Source: Blasia pusilla (lineage: Eukaryota > Marchantiophyta > Marchantiopsida > Blasiales). Taken from it: DNA of 64,000 nt. The position numbers and the translations under genes were made by a program. The notes beneath the pieces were generated by a model. That model worked only from the letters and a program-made list of their open reading frames with translations. It was not told the origin of the DNA and did no database searches. The stretch lies in the NCBI GenBank assembly GCA_050084515.1, contig CM114271.1, forward strand, positions 19,096,001 to 19,160,000, written 5' to 3'. This document shows positions 33,672 to 45,340 of the stretch, piece by piece (positions within the stretch are counted from its first letter, which is position 1; every line of letters starts with the position of its first letter).

Positions 33672-33953
33672 CCTGCTTGAGTAGAGTTTAACACTAGTTA
33701 TGCTATTTTCCTTGTGTACAAATGTAAAGCTGTTTAGAAGGGCTTCATAGTTAGGAATTTCGGGGTTCCATGTTATGAAGAAGTGATCGCCTTTGCAACA
33801 CCATTCGTGATTTCTATCATGAGAGAATGGAGGGTTTACATAATAATTCTATACTTAAAAAAGAAAACCTCTTACAGAGTTTGACTTGCATCAACCACGT
33901 CTGTTGCAGCTAGAAGGTCCGCCCTTACTCAAAGAAAGACTCTCGACACGAGA

Positions 33954-34578
33954 GCGTACCAAATCTTCTTTGACTCCAAGGCGTGAGTTGTGGTGGATAA
34001 CGTATTCCACTTTTCCATCAAAGGGAATGATCTCCAACAACCACCGGAATAGTGCTTGTTGGTGATGGGGCAAGAAGTTGCATGTTTTTTCCTTGACGAG
34101 TACGGCCTGCACGAATTGAAGCATCACTTTTTTGGTTACAGCATCGCTATAGCTAAGGACTAGGATATAGACCTTTGCAGTTTGGACGAGGAGTATGAGA
34201 AGAAGAATTTTGATAAGTTCCAAGCTATCTACGAGACCCTAAAGCAAGATCTCCACATTGATTTCACAAGGATTGTTTTGACTCCAAGGGAGGGAAGGTT
34301 TAGTTGGAGTAACTTCGCCAAAGGACTCAATACGTATATCCATGAGGTTCAAAAGGAGATTACCGACCTTGCCACGGATGAGACACTCTTGCAATTGAGT
34401 AGGAAGATACCTCACCGAGGGTAATAGGTAGCTGAAATGATAGTGTATTTTGATGCCATTGGGTACATTTGTAAATAGAACGTGAAATGTAGCATATTGA
34501 AGCAGATGGATTAAGGAAGTATGTTGCCCAAGTTTGAGCCGGTTGATGTCACAGATTTAGCAACGCATAAGACTCTCC
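33954..34578 (+). pseudogene. Gene U, last exon, part after the inserted LTR
   Basis: Continues the frame broken at 27,983: YQIFFDSKA, stop, VVVDNVFHFSIKGN, stop, then a longer block (34,182-34,421: EEYEKKNFDKFQAIYETLKQ, then FTRIVLTPREGRFSW). After TAA and TAG at 34,422-34,427 it still reads VAEMIVYFDAIGYI and LPKFEPVDVTDLATHKTLL. Nearly every stop can be explained by a CAA, CAG or CGA codon mutated at its C. The protein family is not recognised. Confidence 0.5.
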
Positions 34579-34915
34579 TCTGATTGGAAATATCTTGCCT
34601 ACACTTATAAATTCTCTGGTACTAGATATTTATAGTCATGTACAGCGAGAATTATAACATATTGTAGAGAATGGAAGCTAAGATTGCAAGAATTGTAACA
34701 TATTGCAGAAAGTGGAAGCTAAAGATTCTGAATCCATGTGATTTTCGGGGATTTTTTTAGCATCCCGAATTGGAACTTGAGTTCCAAATCTTATATATTC
34801 AAAGAGCACATTTACCGTCATCTAATGATCGTACGATGGACTTTCTTATGTGATATGTGTGTACAATTTCTTCTTGTAGAGCTTGCATCCTCAACGTTGC
34901 CATCCTCTAATCGAT
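34579..34915. other. Transition from gene U to the 206-bp satellite
   Basis: Contains GGAACTTGAGTTCC at 34,772-34,785, identical in form to the palindromes of the U introns and of both satellites. No gene. Confidence 0.45.
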
Positions 34916-36385
34916 TGGAAATGTAGTTCCAATCAGCCTGCTCCTAAGATCCCAACGTCGGAAAAAATATAGAATTGGAACTTTGGTTCTAATTGTGTCC
35001 CAAATTTCCGCGCCTGCTGAATGTCATTTGGAGCCATACTTGGACTAAGACCGATTGGATCCTAAGATCCAACTCCGACCATAGAAGGCGTCTATAAAAG
35101 GGAATTCCCCATCCTCCATTGGAACTATAGTTCTGAATGGCATCCTCCTAATATTCCTACGTATGAGACAAATATAGAATCGAAACCTAATTGTGTCCCA
35201 AACTGCCACGCCCTCCGAAGGTCATTTGGAGCCATGCTTGGACTAAGTCCAAATGGATCCTTAGATCAATTCCAGCCGCAGAAGGCAACCCGTAAAGGGA
35301 AATGCCCATCCTTGATTGGAACTGTAGTTCCGGATGGACTGCTCCTAACATTCCTATGTCTGAGACAAATATAGAATTGGAACCTAAGTTTTGAATTATG
35401 TCCCAAAATGCCGCGCCCATTGAACGTCATTTGGAGCAAAACTTAGTGTGAGTCCAATTGGATCCTAAAATCCAATTCCGGCTGTAGAAGGTGTCCAGTA
35501 AAGGGAAATCCCCATCCTCCATTGGAACTGTAGTTCTGAATGGCGTGCTCCTAAGATCCCTATCTATTAAGAAAATATAGAATCGAAACCTAAGTTTTGA
35601 ATTGTGTCTCAAAAAGCCGCGCCCGATCAACGTTATCTCGAGCCATACTTGGTCTAAGTCCAATTGGATCCGATGATCTAATTTTGGTTGCAGAAGGCGT
35701 CCAGTAAAGGGAAATCCCCATCCTCCATTGGAACTATAGCTCCGAATGGCCTGCTCCTAAGATTCCTATGTGTTCAGCAAATATAGAATCGGCACCTAAG
35801 TTATGAATTGTGTCTCAAAGTGCCCCGCCTGGTGAACGTTATCTCGAGCCATATTTGGTCTAAGTCCAATTAGATCCTAAGATCCAATTCTAGCCGCAGA
35901 AGGCGTCCGATAAAGGGAAATCTCCATCCACGATTGGACATGTAGTTCCGAATGGCCTCCTACTAAGATCCCTATGTGTTCAAAAATGTAGAATCAGAAC
36001 CTAATCTGTGAATTTTGTCCCAAACTTCCGCGCCCGCTGAACATCATCTCGAGCCATATTTGGTCCAAGTCCAATTGGATCCTAAGATCCAATTTTGGCC
36101 GAAAAAAAGGCGTCCGGTAAAGAGAAATCCCCATCCTTGATTGGAACTATAGTTCCGAATGCCCTGCTCCTAAGATCCCTATGTGTTCAGCAAATAGAGA
36201 ATCGGAACCTAAGCTCTCAATTGTGTCTGAAAGTGCCACGCCCTTTGAAAGTCATTTGGATCCATACTTTGTCTCAATCAAATTGGATCCTTAGATCCAA
36301 TTCTGGCCGTAGAGGGCGTCCAGTAAAGGGAAATCTCCATCCTTGGTTGGAACTGTAGTTCCGAACGGCCTTCTCCCAAGATCGC
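34916..36385. repeat. Satellite array, ~206-bp monomers, about 7 copies
   Basis: The landmark ATTGGAACTRTAGTTC recurs at 35,118, 35,315, 35,521, 35,727, 35,933, 36,140 and 36,346, that is spacing 197 then 206-207. Each monomer also has an inverted repeat TTGGATCCTAAGATCCAA, a CGCCCG/CCGCGCC block and a GTAAAGGGAAATCCCCATCC block. The only element obviously shared with the 151-bp array is the GGAACTNNAGTTCC palindrome. Confidence 0.9.
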
Positions 36386-37559
36386 AATGGGTCGACAACA
36401 AATGTAGTTCCAAGCTCATTTGGAACTAGCGTTCCGAATGCTTTTGCTTGGCACTCGATGGGAGCTTTTCCGGGGCCGAACCAGCACATTCTACTATCAA
36501 CTTCATTGCTATCTCGAGCGGTAGAAACCAAATACTTTCGAGTTCATTTGGAACTAGAGTTCCAAACGCCATTCAATAACCTTCGAGTGGAAGTGTACTT
36601 CCAAATGCTGTGGAAATATCAGTAGGATGTATTCCAAAGTCAAAACAACTCCTTCAGCGGGCAATAGTAGATCTATCGGCAATAGGACTTTACACATTCT
36701 TGGCGGATGGGGGAATGGGGTTGGAGCGGAGGGTCCATGAGGCCAAGATTATTTGTTTCTTTATTGGAGAATGCTTTGGAATTGCGTCTTAAGCTTCGAT
36801 TGGGTTGACCAACGCACAAACCTTGGCAGAGTCCGCATTCAATCGTCCGCCACCTCCTTTACTGTGAAGTCGTGAAATAATTTAGTTTATCTTGCAAATA
36901 TTGCTCTGACTAGTCTACGACGACTGTAACCACATCACACCCTAGCCTTTGCTCTCCCGAGATGTCCAAAGAAACGAGCAAAATAAACACTGTCAACATC
37001 ATTATGAACATTTTAACTTCAAGATCCTACCATAAGGGTTGTCGATGACTAAAAGAGACTTGATTGGCTGCAAAAGAGCTTGATTTTTTATTCAGATTAA
37101 TATGGACTTAAGTCTTTATTTTACTTGTAAGCATGACTTCAAGAAAGTCAAAAACCCATAAATATTTTAATTCACGAGGAATGCCAAAATTGGTGTTGTA
37201 TCCACTAAAATTAATATTTCCAAGTCTTCCTTTTGGGAGGGTCTTTGATGTCCCCTATTCATTCCAAACCACAAGATAACACTTAACACATGATAGAAAT
37301 ATAATTCTATGTACTCATCAAATTTAATTATTTGAATAATTAAGAAGTGACTCCTTGATACTAGATGAAGAAATCAAGAGTTAATTCAAGAAATATTTTT
37401 TAAAGACAAATAAACTTGAACAATAAAAGAAACACATGATTTCAAATTGAACAAAAGGGGACTAAAAGACATGTGATCCTAGTGACTGCAATACATCTCA
37501 GTGGAATTTTCTAATAAATGCTCATAGTGTTTAACATTAGGGCTACTCAAAGTTATCAT
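36386..37559. other. Satellite edge, then AT-rich DNA without a gene
   Basis: Palindrome family members remain at 36,422-36,435 and 36,550-36,563. From about 36,900 the DNA is AT-rich with no supported frame; a 60-codon frame at 36,610-36,792 has no recognisable features. Confidence 0.4.
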
Positions 37560-37760
37560 GTAGCGCTTCCAATCTATATTCTTGATTTGCAAACATCTCT
37601 TTGCCTGACGTGTGGCAACTGGACAACAGGAAAATATTTCCCTCTATGGGCAATAAGAAAAAGATTTTATGTGCAACATGATTAGTCTTTTCACTCCCGT
37701 GCATGACATGGACTGCCCACTAGTAAGCCATAAACATTATTTACAATCAACTAGAATGCG
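37560..37760. repeat. Dispersed repeat, copy 1 of 3
   Basis: Contains AACATCTCTTTGCCTGACGTGTGGCA, continuing into AAAATATTT and TTTATGTGCAACATGATTAGTC. Diverged copies are at about 51,824-51,960 and 52,175-52,290. Confidence 0.6.
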
Positions 37761-40600
37761 AACAACATCCCACGCGTGTTGTAGTTTTACAATATTTGTA
37801 TTAGGCTCTTTAGGAGCCTACTTAGAGTGGACGGAAACTACTTAGCTTCTTTTCCAAAGAAACCTAGAGATGATAGCGAAGGGAGTCGAGCTTAAGTCTT
37901 TGAACCCATGTCTACCACTGGTTTCTCGACCTTCCCTTTTACGGCCCCTCCAAGGTTTTTTTTCTCTCCATCTGACCTATCCACGCAACACAAAAATGGT
38001 TTAAATATTTTTGTCTTGGGATGAATGTTGTTCACAAGGTGAAGAGCTAAAACTCCAAAATCATAGGCGGTTACGGCTTAAGTGGAAGTCATTTGGGCTT
38101 TTAAGGAGCGGGTTGAAATTAGGTTAAGCCCTATTAATATTGAATTGAAAATTCAATATGGGGAGTGCATAGTGAGAATTTGGGAGGTGCATGAACTCAC
38201 TACATCTTATCGATATAAAATGGAGCTAAACCCATATTGGTAGGGTTAAACATACCCTCCCAATCCCACTCAAGGTGATTCAAAGTAATATGATTTTTTT
38301 AAATGGGATTTAATTTAATTTAGGAGTAGGAGGTCGTGAGAAATGGTAGGCTACCCAGGTCTGACCTCTACTGGTGGTGACTACGGTTCTCTACTCGGGG
38401 ACTCGGGCCAGTTATCTCGCTTGAAGTTTGACCGCGGTTACGGACGCTACACCGTGGGAGGCTCACAGTAACGGAGGGCTTCTTAGGGTTGTGTTTCCCG
38501 GCCACTGTATGTCGATGGCCGAGGCGGGCAGGGCAGTATTGTCCCTTTCTCCTGAGACGTGGCTGCGGGAAGCTGGAGAGCAAGAACGATGGACACACCA
38601 CTGGAAATGCCGCGGCTATCCAGGACTTGCACTCTTCCGGGTCCAAGGATTGTGGAGATGATGATATGAAGTGGGCTGACCTTAGAGAGGAGTGCGTCCC
38701 AATCGATGATCGTACTGTACCGAAGAGGCTGGATTCTTCACTCCTTGCACGCGAATGATTCGAGCTACTGTTTTGCTGTATGACAAAGGAATGAAAGTGT
38801 AATTGATGAGTGCAGGAGGTCCCGATCGAGCACATGCTTTCGCCCGGAGCCCCGGATCCCAGCACATGGCTCGTTGCCGAAAGGATTGCATAGTTTACGC
38901 CGTTGTGTTCTTCCTTGTGAATCATTGTATTTTTGCGACGCTTGGACGAGCGATACAGCCAGCGTTTGGGTTCAATGGCGTCCTCTCCGATCCGCTTCGG
39001 TCGCCAGTTACCTTCTCTTCATCTAGTCTCCAATCTCGACGAGGGCTAGCACTAGCGCCTGCGTCCAGAAATTCCTCAACCGTCAACTAGCCAAATCCTT
39101 CGGGCCAGAACTATATTCCAGCTTCTGGCAATGAGAAGGTGAGGAGGAGTAGGAGGCTAGAGCTGCTTCACGATAGGGGAAACAATTTTTCAATGTGTAC
39201 AGTGCTCTTCCCATTTTCGTCCTTCCGCAGCATTTTCAGTAATATTCGGATTATCCGAGTCTAGATTCAAGTACCAATACATCTTCCAGCCTTGTTCACT
39301 TCTCCTAACTTCATCCATCGCCACGGATTCGAAACGCTGGCTTCCTCATTCGTGTTGAATCCCTGAATGCCTTTTCTGGCGAGCTACCACGCGCGCTCGG
39401 TTGATTGCAAACTACTTGTGACTAATAAAACGCGGCTGCACCAGTACCACGTCGTCGCCAACGTACACATCCCTTGATGCTCCTCGAGTTCTCATCATCA
39501 CTTGTATATGAAAACTCTCCGTCGAAATACATTCACTGCCTCCTAAATCTAAGGAGATGGCTTCCTTCCCGTTCTGGACGACAAAGGCACTTAACTACGA
39601 AGTTCAGACATCTTTCAGACACGTAAGTCGAGAGGTACAATGTTTAGGGTAAGTTAAAATGTAATAATTTTTCTTGATGTTTACTATGAAATTATACGTA
39701 TAGAATAATATGAAACTCGATGAGCTATAGCTTAAACGGTTTGCTACACAGAGAATCCATGAAACGATTCGCTGATTTCCATTCATTTAGCGTCGAGATT
39801 CAATGGAAATATTGCCAAGGCTAGGTATGCCCTCCAAATGCTTTAAAGGAAGGGACTTTCGAGCCAGTGCTATGGAAGGCTTTGACAGAGGTCAACCGCA
39901 GTAGACCCATTATTTTATTCTTGCCAAGCACTCGAATCGAATCTGACTGCGGAAGGCAGCTGCACCCACGATGAGGACCACCAGTTGACTCGTCACACAT
40001 CCATCCATGAACACATGATATGAAAAGTCATCGCAGGTAAACGCGAGGGCTGTGTGTCCAGTAATTGAAAGACTTACAACAAACAAATCAAGCGACCGAA
40101 TAGTCAATTACCAAATAATACTTGTGACTAATTCTGAACGATCGATGGTCAGTACGATCAGCACTATTTCTCCAGCTACAGCCCATCGGCAAGCCGGAAG
40201 GATTGACTTGTACAGTTTGGAGCGAGTCGTAGAGCATATCAAACGAGAAGCTTGTAATGAGGGCCGCAGTTATTGTGCAGAGCAGAGCAGTGCCGGCGCC
40301 GGCGCAAGATCCCAAGGGGGTTGCAACGAAGGGAGGGAGCGGCTGTCAACTACAGCAGTGATCGATGGACTCGGGCCCCCGCCTCCTCTGCAGCAGGTCG
40401 TATCAAGTGTTGACATGTTGTCTCGTGCGACTCCGAGGTGGACGTCGGAATCACAGAGGCTTCAGTTTGCGTTCGCCGCTGTAGACGACTTATTTAATGA
40501 AATATTCGCGATGAAGATCATGATCGATGTCATATGGATGCCAAGCTCCACGAGCTCGAGGAAGAAATAGGAGGTCTGTTCGTTCCCGGCGTCAAGGATT
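37761..40600. other. Intergenic DNA upstream of the expansin
   Basis: From about 38,340 the base composition turns more GC-rich. Open frames here (for example 38,368-38,925 minus and 40,052-40,570 plus) have overlapping competitors on the other strand and no domain signature. I see no supported gene, RNA or repeat. Confidence 0.4.
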
Positions 40601-40623
40601 GGAGTTTATGACCTTATCTATGA

Positions 40624-40630
40624 TATATAA
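40624..40630 (+). promoter_or_regulatory. Probable TATA box of the expansin gene
   Basis: TATATAA lies about 230 bp upstream of the expansin ATG, in the sense direction, with no upstream ATG-initiated long frame between. The transcription start is not determined. Confidence 0.5.
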
Positions 40631-40856
40631 ATGTCTGCTCTGCACTCCCTGGAGAACTCACGGTCTGGGAAATTAGCTTGCGCGCGGTCGAGCACTTTCG
40701 GAGCTCGAGCCGATACTTCCTTCTCTCTCGAACTCGGGGAATTGAACTTCATAATGAGTACTTCTTACGACATTTAGTACTGCGTGCTGCAAGGTGGTCG
40801 ATAAGCCCAACTACTCCATTTTTCAATATCGATCGCGATCTTGCAGCTCAAGAGGA

Positions 40857-42987
40857 ATGTTGATATCGATGTCCTCGATTAATTACCTGGCAGTGGTCCA
40901 GGTAGTAGCCATCTGTGTATTGTTTCTCGGCGATTATGCGAGTGTCGTGGATGGCCAGCAAGCATGGCAGGTCACAAGCTGGACTCCTTCTCATGTGACG
41001 TTTTACGGCGAAATGAGTGGTGCATCAACGATGGGTACGTGATCACAACATTTCCGCCGCTATCCCTTCTATAAAGTTTGTATTGGAATCTGTTTTAGCC
41101 TCGATAAAAGCTGTGAAAACACTCTGTGCATCTCTACAGCTGCTGGCTCATCCGATCAAGCAGACACGTCTGGTAGTGCTCAGAATGGAGCGTGCTCCAA
41201 ATGCGCATGTCCGTTGCATGCCGTTGCTTCGTTCATCTAGAAAATTTAAAGAAAGTGGAGGTAGTAGCTATACTGAGATCGAAGCTAGCATATGGCCAAC
41301 ACTGAGCTGCGTAGGCTATGGATACTTAAGTCGATATCTACGACTAAGTTATATCCATGTGACTCAAGAATGTGGCTCAAGATTACAAGTGTACTCATTC
41401 GAACTATCTGCATCTATTGCAGATGCTAGAAAAAGAGAACTCCTGAATTCTTCTGTAGGTATACACAGAGGTAGATATCAGTCCCATCGAATTCAATTTG
41501 GATAACGGTCGCAGTCGCTGAACTCTTTATGTGGGTATGTACTTGCAGGTGGTGCGTGTGGGTATGGAAACCTTTGGTGGCGTGGGTATGGGCTGAACAC
41601 AGCTGCCTTGAGTCAAACACTGTTTAACAACGGGCTCACTTGCGGAGCATGCTTTCAGATCAAGTGCGATGTCGCTTCAGGAACATACAGCACCAGGTGG
41701 TGCTGGGCTAACTCCCCAAGCATCACAATTACTGCCACAAATCTTTGTCCTCCGAATTGGGCCAGACCGACCAATGATGGAGGATGGTGTAATCCACCCA
41801 GAACCCACTTCGACCTGCCCGTGGTTATGTTCCAGCGTCTTGCAGACACTGTCGCTGGAATTATTCCCGTCCAGTATCGCAGGTACAGCTCTTTAAATTT
41901 CATATCTTCTTCCGGAGCTCATCTTCATGAATAGTTTGTGGTCCCTTCGAATTCCTTTAACTCCAGTCTAAATTATGCTAGCGCCGATCGTGATTGCTCA
42001 CTCCATTATCCTAGCCCATTCATTCAATTTGCGAGTGCGTGTAAGAAAAACCATATTCCTCCACTTCAACAGATCCTGGATTCTAGTTCTGATTCGACTT
42101 TGATCTTGCTCCAAAACGTGGGCTACCTCGAAAGCTCCGAACAGTCGTCTACAGACAATCAAGAAAACCAGCCTGCTGCGCTTGTTGGTGTGTCCAGTAG
42201 GGCATGCATCCATGCTTAGCCTAGAAAGAGGACAGAAGGTGAATGCTCATAACATGTCCGCAATTTAGCTTTCCTTTCTGGGTAGTGCTGGGAAAATGCA
42301 TCTACATTACCAATTCAAATGGAGACTCCGATCCAGGCTATGAGCGTGAGAATTTAGGAAATTTGGTCGATGCTCTCCGCATGATATGAAGTGACACACA
42401 CGGTGGGAGGCCATCAACAGCCAAGAGTTCATTCACAATTCTAATCAAGTCGATAAATGTATACATCTCCCTTGAACTAATCATACACATAGCCACGGCC
42501 AACACGACATACGGGATATATATCGGTCGGGACGTCCAGTGCGATTTTATTTTGTACTACAATAGCTCACATATGTTCTCTCCAGAATCCTTCCTCGCCA
42601 CCGATATCGACCCATTGATCTGCTGAGTGCCGAGCTATTTTATGTGTAACTTGTTCTCTGACTCCCTTTCTTGGCCGCAGAGTGCCATGCGTGAAGACGG
42701 GAGGCATCCGATTTTTTCTGAGCGGAAATCCGTGGTTCAATCTCGTCCTGGTCTACAACGTCGCCGGAGGCGGTGATGTGCAGGCGATGCGAATGAAAGG
42801 GGATCAAACCAATTGGTACAGCATGACGCAGAACTGGGGCCAATACTGGCAATGCTCCTACCGATTGACCGGTCAGGTCCTTTCCTTCATGGTGACTTTG
42901 GGCAACGGACAAGTTCTGGTGGCTAACAACGTCAGTTCGGCTGTCTGGTACACCGGACAGACTTACGAAGCGTCGTCAAATTTCTGA
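40857..42987 (+). CDS. EXPA: Alpha-expansin, three exons
   Basis: Expansins loosen plant cell walls at acid pH without hydrolysis. Exons are 40,857-41,034, 41,549-41,882 and 42,681-42,987. The introns (514 and 798 bp) are GT-AG: GTACGT...TTGCAG and GTACAG...CCGCAG. The product is 272 residues from the first ATG, or 268 from the second (40,869), close to the family norm of about 250. Order: hydrophobic signal peptide (to about residue 35), the double-psi barrel domain with [43 protein letters not shown] (HFD motif intact) and YRRVPC, then the CBM63-like domain with [24 protein letters not shown] and the terminal SNF. Eight domain-1 cysteines are present. The GGWCNPP insertion marks the alpha class. 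LWWRGYG replaces the more usual LYSQGYG. It looks functional. Confidence 0.93.
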
Positions 42988-45340
42988 TGCGGAATGGTCG
43001 ACCGGCTTTCGCTACCATGACCAGAGGCCGGCGATGCATCAGCAGGCCCGGCATTGTAGCTTGCTTGCCACATGCACGAATCGATCTGCTGATCTTGAGC
43101 GACTGAGGCTGCCATCAAAGAGAGCGCGATTGCATCAGGGTTCGATCGAGGAGATGGATCTAGAAAGCTATCATACACGCTGAAGATCCTTATTAGTTAC
43201 TACTGGTAATCGTATATACGTACTAAGCGCATCGATCCATCGATCGATATATACATACATATATATATACTTGTGCTACTCTAGGTAGCTAGGAAATTAA
43301 CTTAATCGAAGCTTTTAGTGAATTATCGCCACATCGTGTACATGTTAGCATGAGTCCTGTAAAAATAGCTGACCTGATTCCGATCCATGCCCAAGACAGC
43401 TAGCTACTGACATGCGTTAGTTTTTAATATTAGTCAGATGTCGAATTCATCCATCTTGACGGAGACCTTTGCTATTGTCTTACTTCAATTCGATTTCGAG
43501 TTTCGAATGTACGTGGAAACAGGACACGTGAGAAGGATGACTGTCCAGATCATAGAAGCGGAACGTTAGGACTGCCCTGTCCAGTTTTCACAGTCGGAGA
43601 CTTGGTTTATGGTCACTTGCTAGTCGACCGACGAGCATTTTTGTTTATTAATTCCAGCAATCTTATTATGCCGCTGGCTTACGACCGATCGGCAAATGGG
43701 GCGAATCCAATGGTTTCTACATGTATGTTCAGACGTTGATTTTCCTCATAATCACAGGATCTCTGGATCCGACCGGACCCCGAGTCCGCATTCTTCGATG
43801 GAGTCTATACTTCGCAGATTCGAAGACTCCCAGGCCTTTGTGGTGATGGCGATTGATATCGAGCAGACCTCCGGCGACCTCTACTACGATGGTAAGATAG
43901 ATCGAAGCTAGCATGCGTGAATGTCATGAACGTCTAGTTTGTAGGTCTCCGAGTTGTTCGCTCGCCAAGTTACAGAGGCGGTGGAAATACTTGGAGCGGT
44001 CGATCGATCACCGGTTCTCGAGCGCGACTCGATGGCACAAAAGTTCGGCATGCATCTCAATCAGTTCAGTAGACCTCAAAACTTTGCCCATTTCTATGGT
44101 TCATTCAGATGCAAGACATTCAAGATCTACACTGCTCGTTTGGTTTGGTTTCGTTTCAATCTATCACCTCTGCATCCCGGAGGCGAGCACAATGCTGTGT
44201 TACTGATCATGATCGCCCGCCATCGGTGTCCGCCGTGTAGAGCCCTCGTGACTGTACCGTCGGGGCTTCGTCGACCCGGGAATCGTAGATGTTCCATAGG
44301 TGCTGAGGTGAGAGCCGCCACAGGTGAGTGTGTACATCGGGCTAATCCATGGAAACCGAGTCATTCTCGTGACGCTGGTGGGATTTCTAGACCCGTGCGT
44401 TGTTATCTGTTCGAATATCTGTGCGTACGTATGCGTGCCATCACAACGTGATAGCTAGCTAACTACCCTTCGAATGGATCCCATTTCGCCAAAATTTCTC
44501 AAGTTTCGGGTGCGAGAGCATTTTTCCTACCCGGAAAGTGCTCCCATTCGGTAGGAGATAGGTAGGTATCTCCCAAGTAAAGCTGCGGAGATTCGTCCAT
44601 GTGCAGTCGACGTGAATCGAAATTAAGCGTACACGCTCGTTCTCATGATCGCGGGAAGCGTGAAGTAGAATACTCGCGTCATCCCAACCTCACTCGCCGC
44701 TCACGTACGCGCGAGCGGCACCCACGGATTCGAGACGGGAAGCTTCCAGCTATGCCGCAGGATGGATTGCTGTGTGAGGCATACGGCATGGACGGATACT
44801 CCTTGCGAAGTCTGTTTCTATGAAGGTAGAAATACGCACAGAGCGCGCATTATCCATGGAAGACTTTATCCAGCGAGAAAGTAGCTGGGACTATACATTC
44901 CAGTATCAAAGCTGCCATGTCGTGCATGCATCGGCCATCCGATTAAAAGCATATTCATGATTGTGCATCAGACACTGACGCATTTGTGTTTACGACGGAG
45001 ATAATCCGTGAATTGTAGAACAAGCGAGTTCTCCGGTCGCGCCGATATCCTGATCATGGTAGAGAACAGGCGCACTCCCCAAGCACATCCGGAAAGCTTT
45101 AGGGCTCTATCGGACATGTGCAAAAGCATCTGCGAGCTGGCGTTTGCGGCACGGACTGCGCTCGTGGATAGACGCCTCCGGGCGGGCAAGTATAGAAGAA
45201 CTCAGATAAATTCCAGAATCTAACATCGGTGCTGGATCACAGATACCCCATTGAGACTCCGATCCTGATGGCACAGTTACCAGTGATTCTCTACCTTTTG
45301 CTTCGCGAGGAATGTAAATAGTATCTGCGCATACAATCGA
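42988..45340. other. Intergenic DNA downstream of the expansin
   Basis: 43,220-43,275 is rich in ATCGATCG and ATATATAC words and may include the 3' UTR. A coding-like GC-rich patch at 43,690-43,910 ends near a possible GTAAGA donor but shows no domain in any frame. No other gene is supported. Confidence 0.35.

Larger units (their letters stand above)
27984..33953 (+). mobile_element. Solo-LTR-like copy of family C inside gene U (interrupted by element B)
   Basis: 27,984-28,483 matches the first part of the element C LTR (from 55,050), and 33,672-33,953 matches its last part (to 56,316). The two are separated only by element B. Compared with 55,050-56,316 it lacks about 540 bp around its middle. 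GCGT flanks it on both sides (27,980-27,983 and 33,954-33,957), and removing the insertion restores the reading frame of gene U exactly. A TATA box, GTATATAAAGAG, is near 28,400. Confidence 0.8.

Noticed and set aside
27405-34578. Ulp1-type cysteine protease in the last U exon
   Set aside because: An EHHFVL segment loosely recalls the His block of that family, but no matching Asp, Gln and Cys blocks follow at the right spacing.
38368-38925. 185-codon minus-strand ORF
   Set aside because: Rich in Ser, His and Pro with no domain or splice context; two overlapping plus-strand frames are similarly open. Likely a by-product of higher GC.
40052-40570. 172-codon plus-strand ORF upstream of the expansin
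   Set aside because: No recognisable feature, lies in the presumed promoter region, and reads like translated non-coding DNA.
41655-41903. Minus-strand ORF within the expansin
   Set aside because: Antisense shadow of expansin exon 2.
43690-43915. Possible exon downstream of the expansin
   Set aside because: Open in several frames, no homology recognised, and only one candidate splice site.
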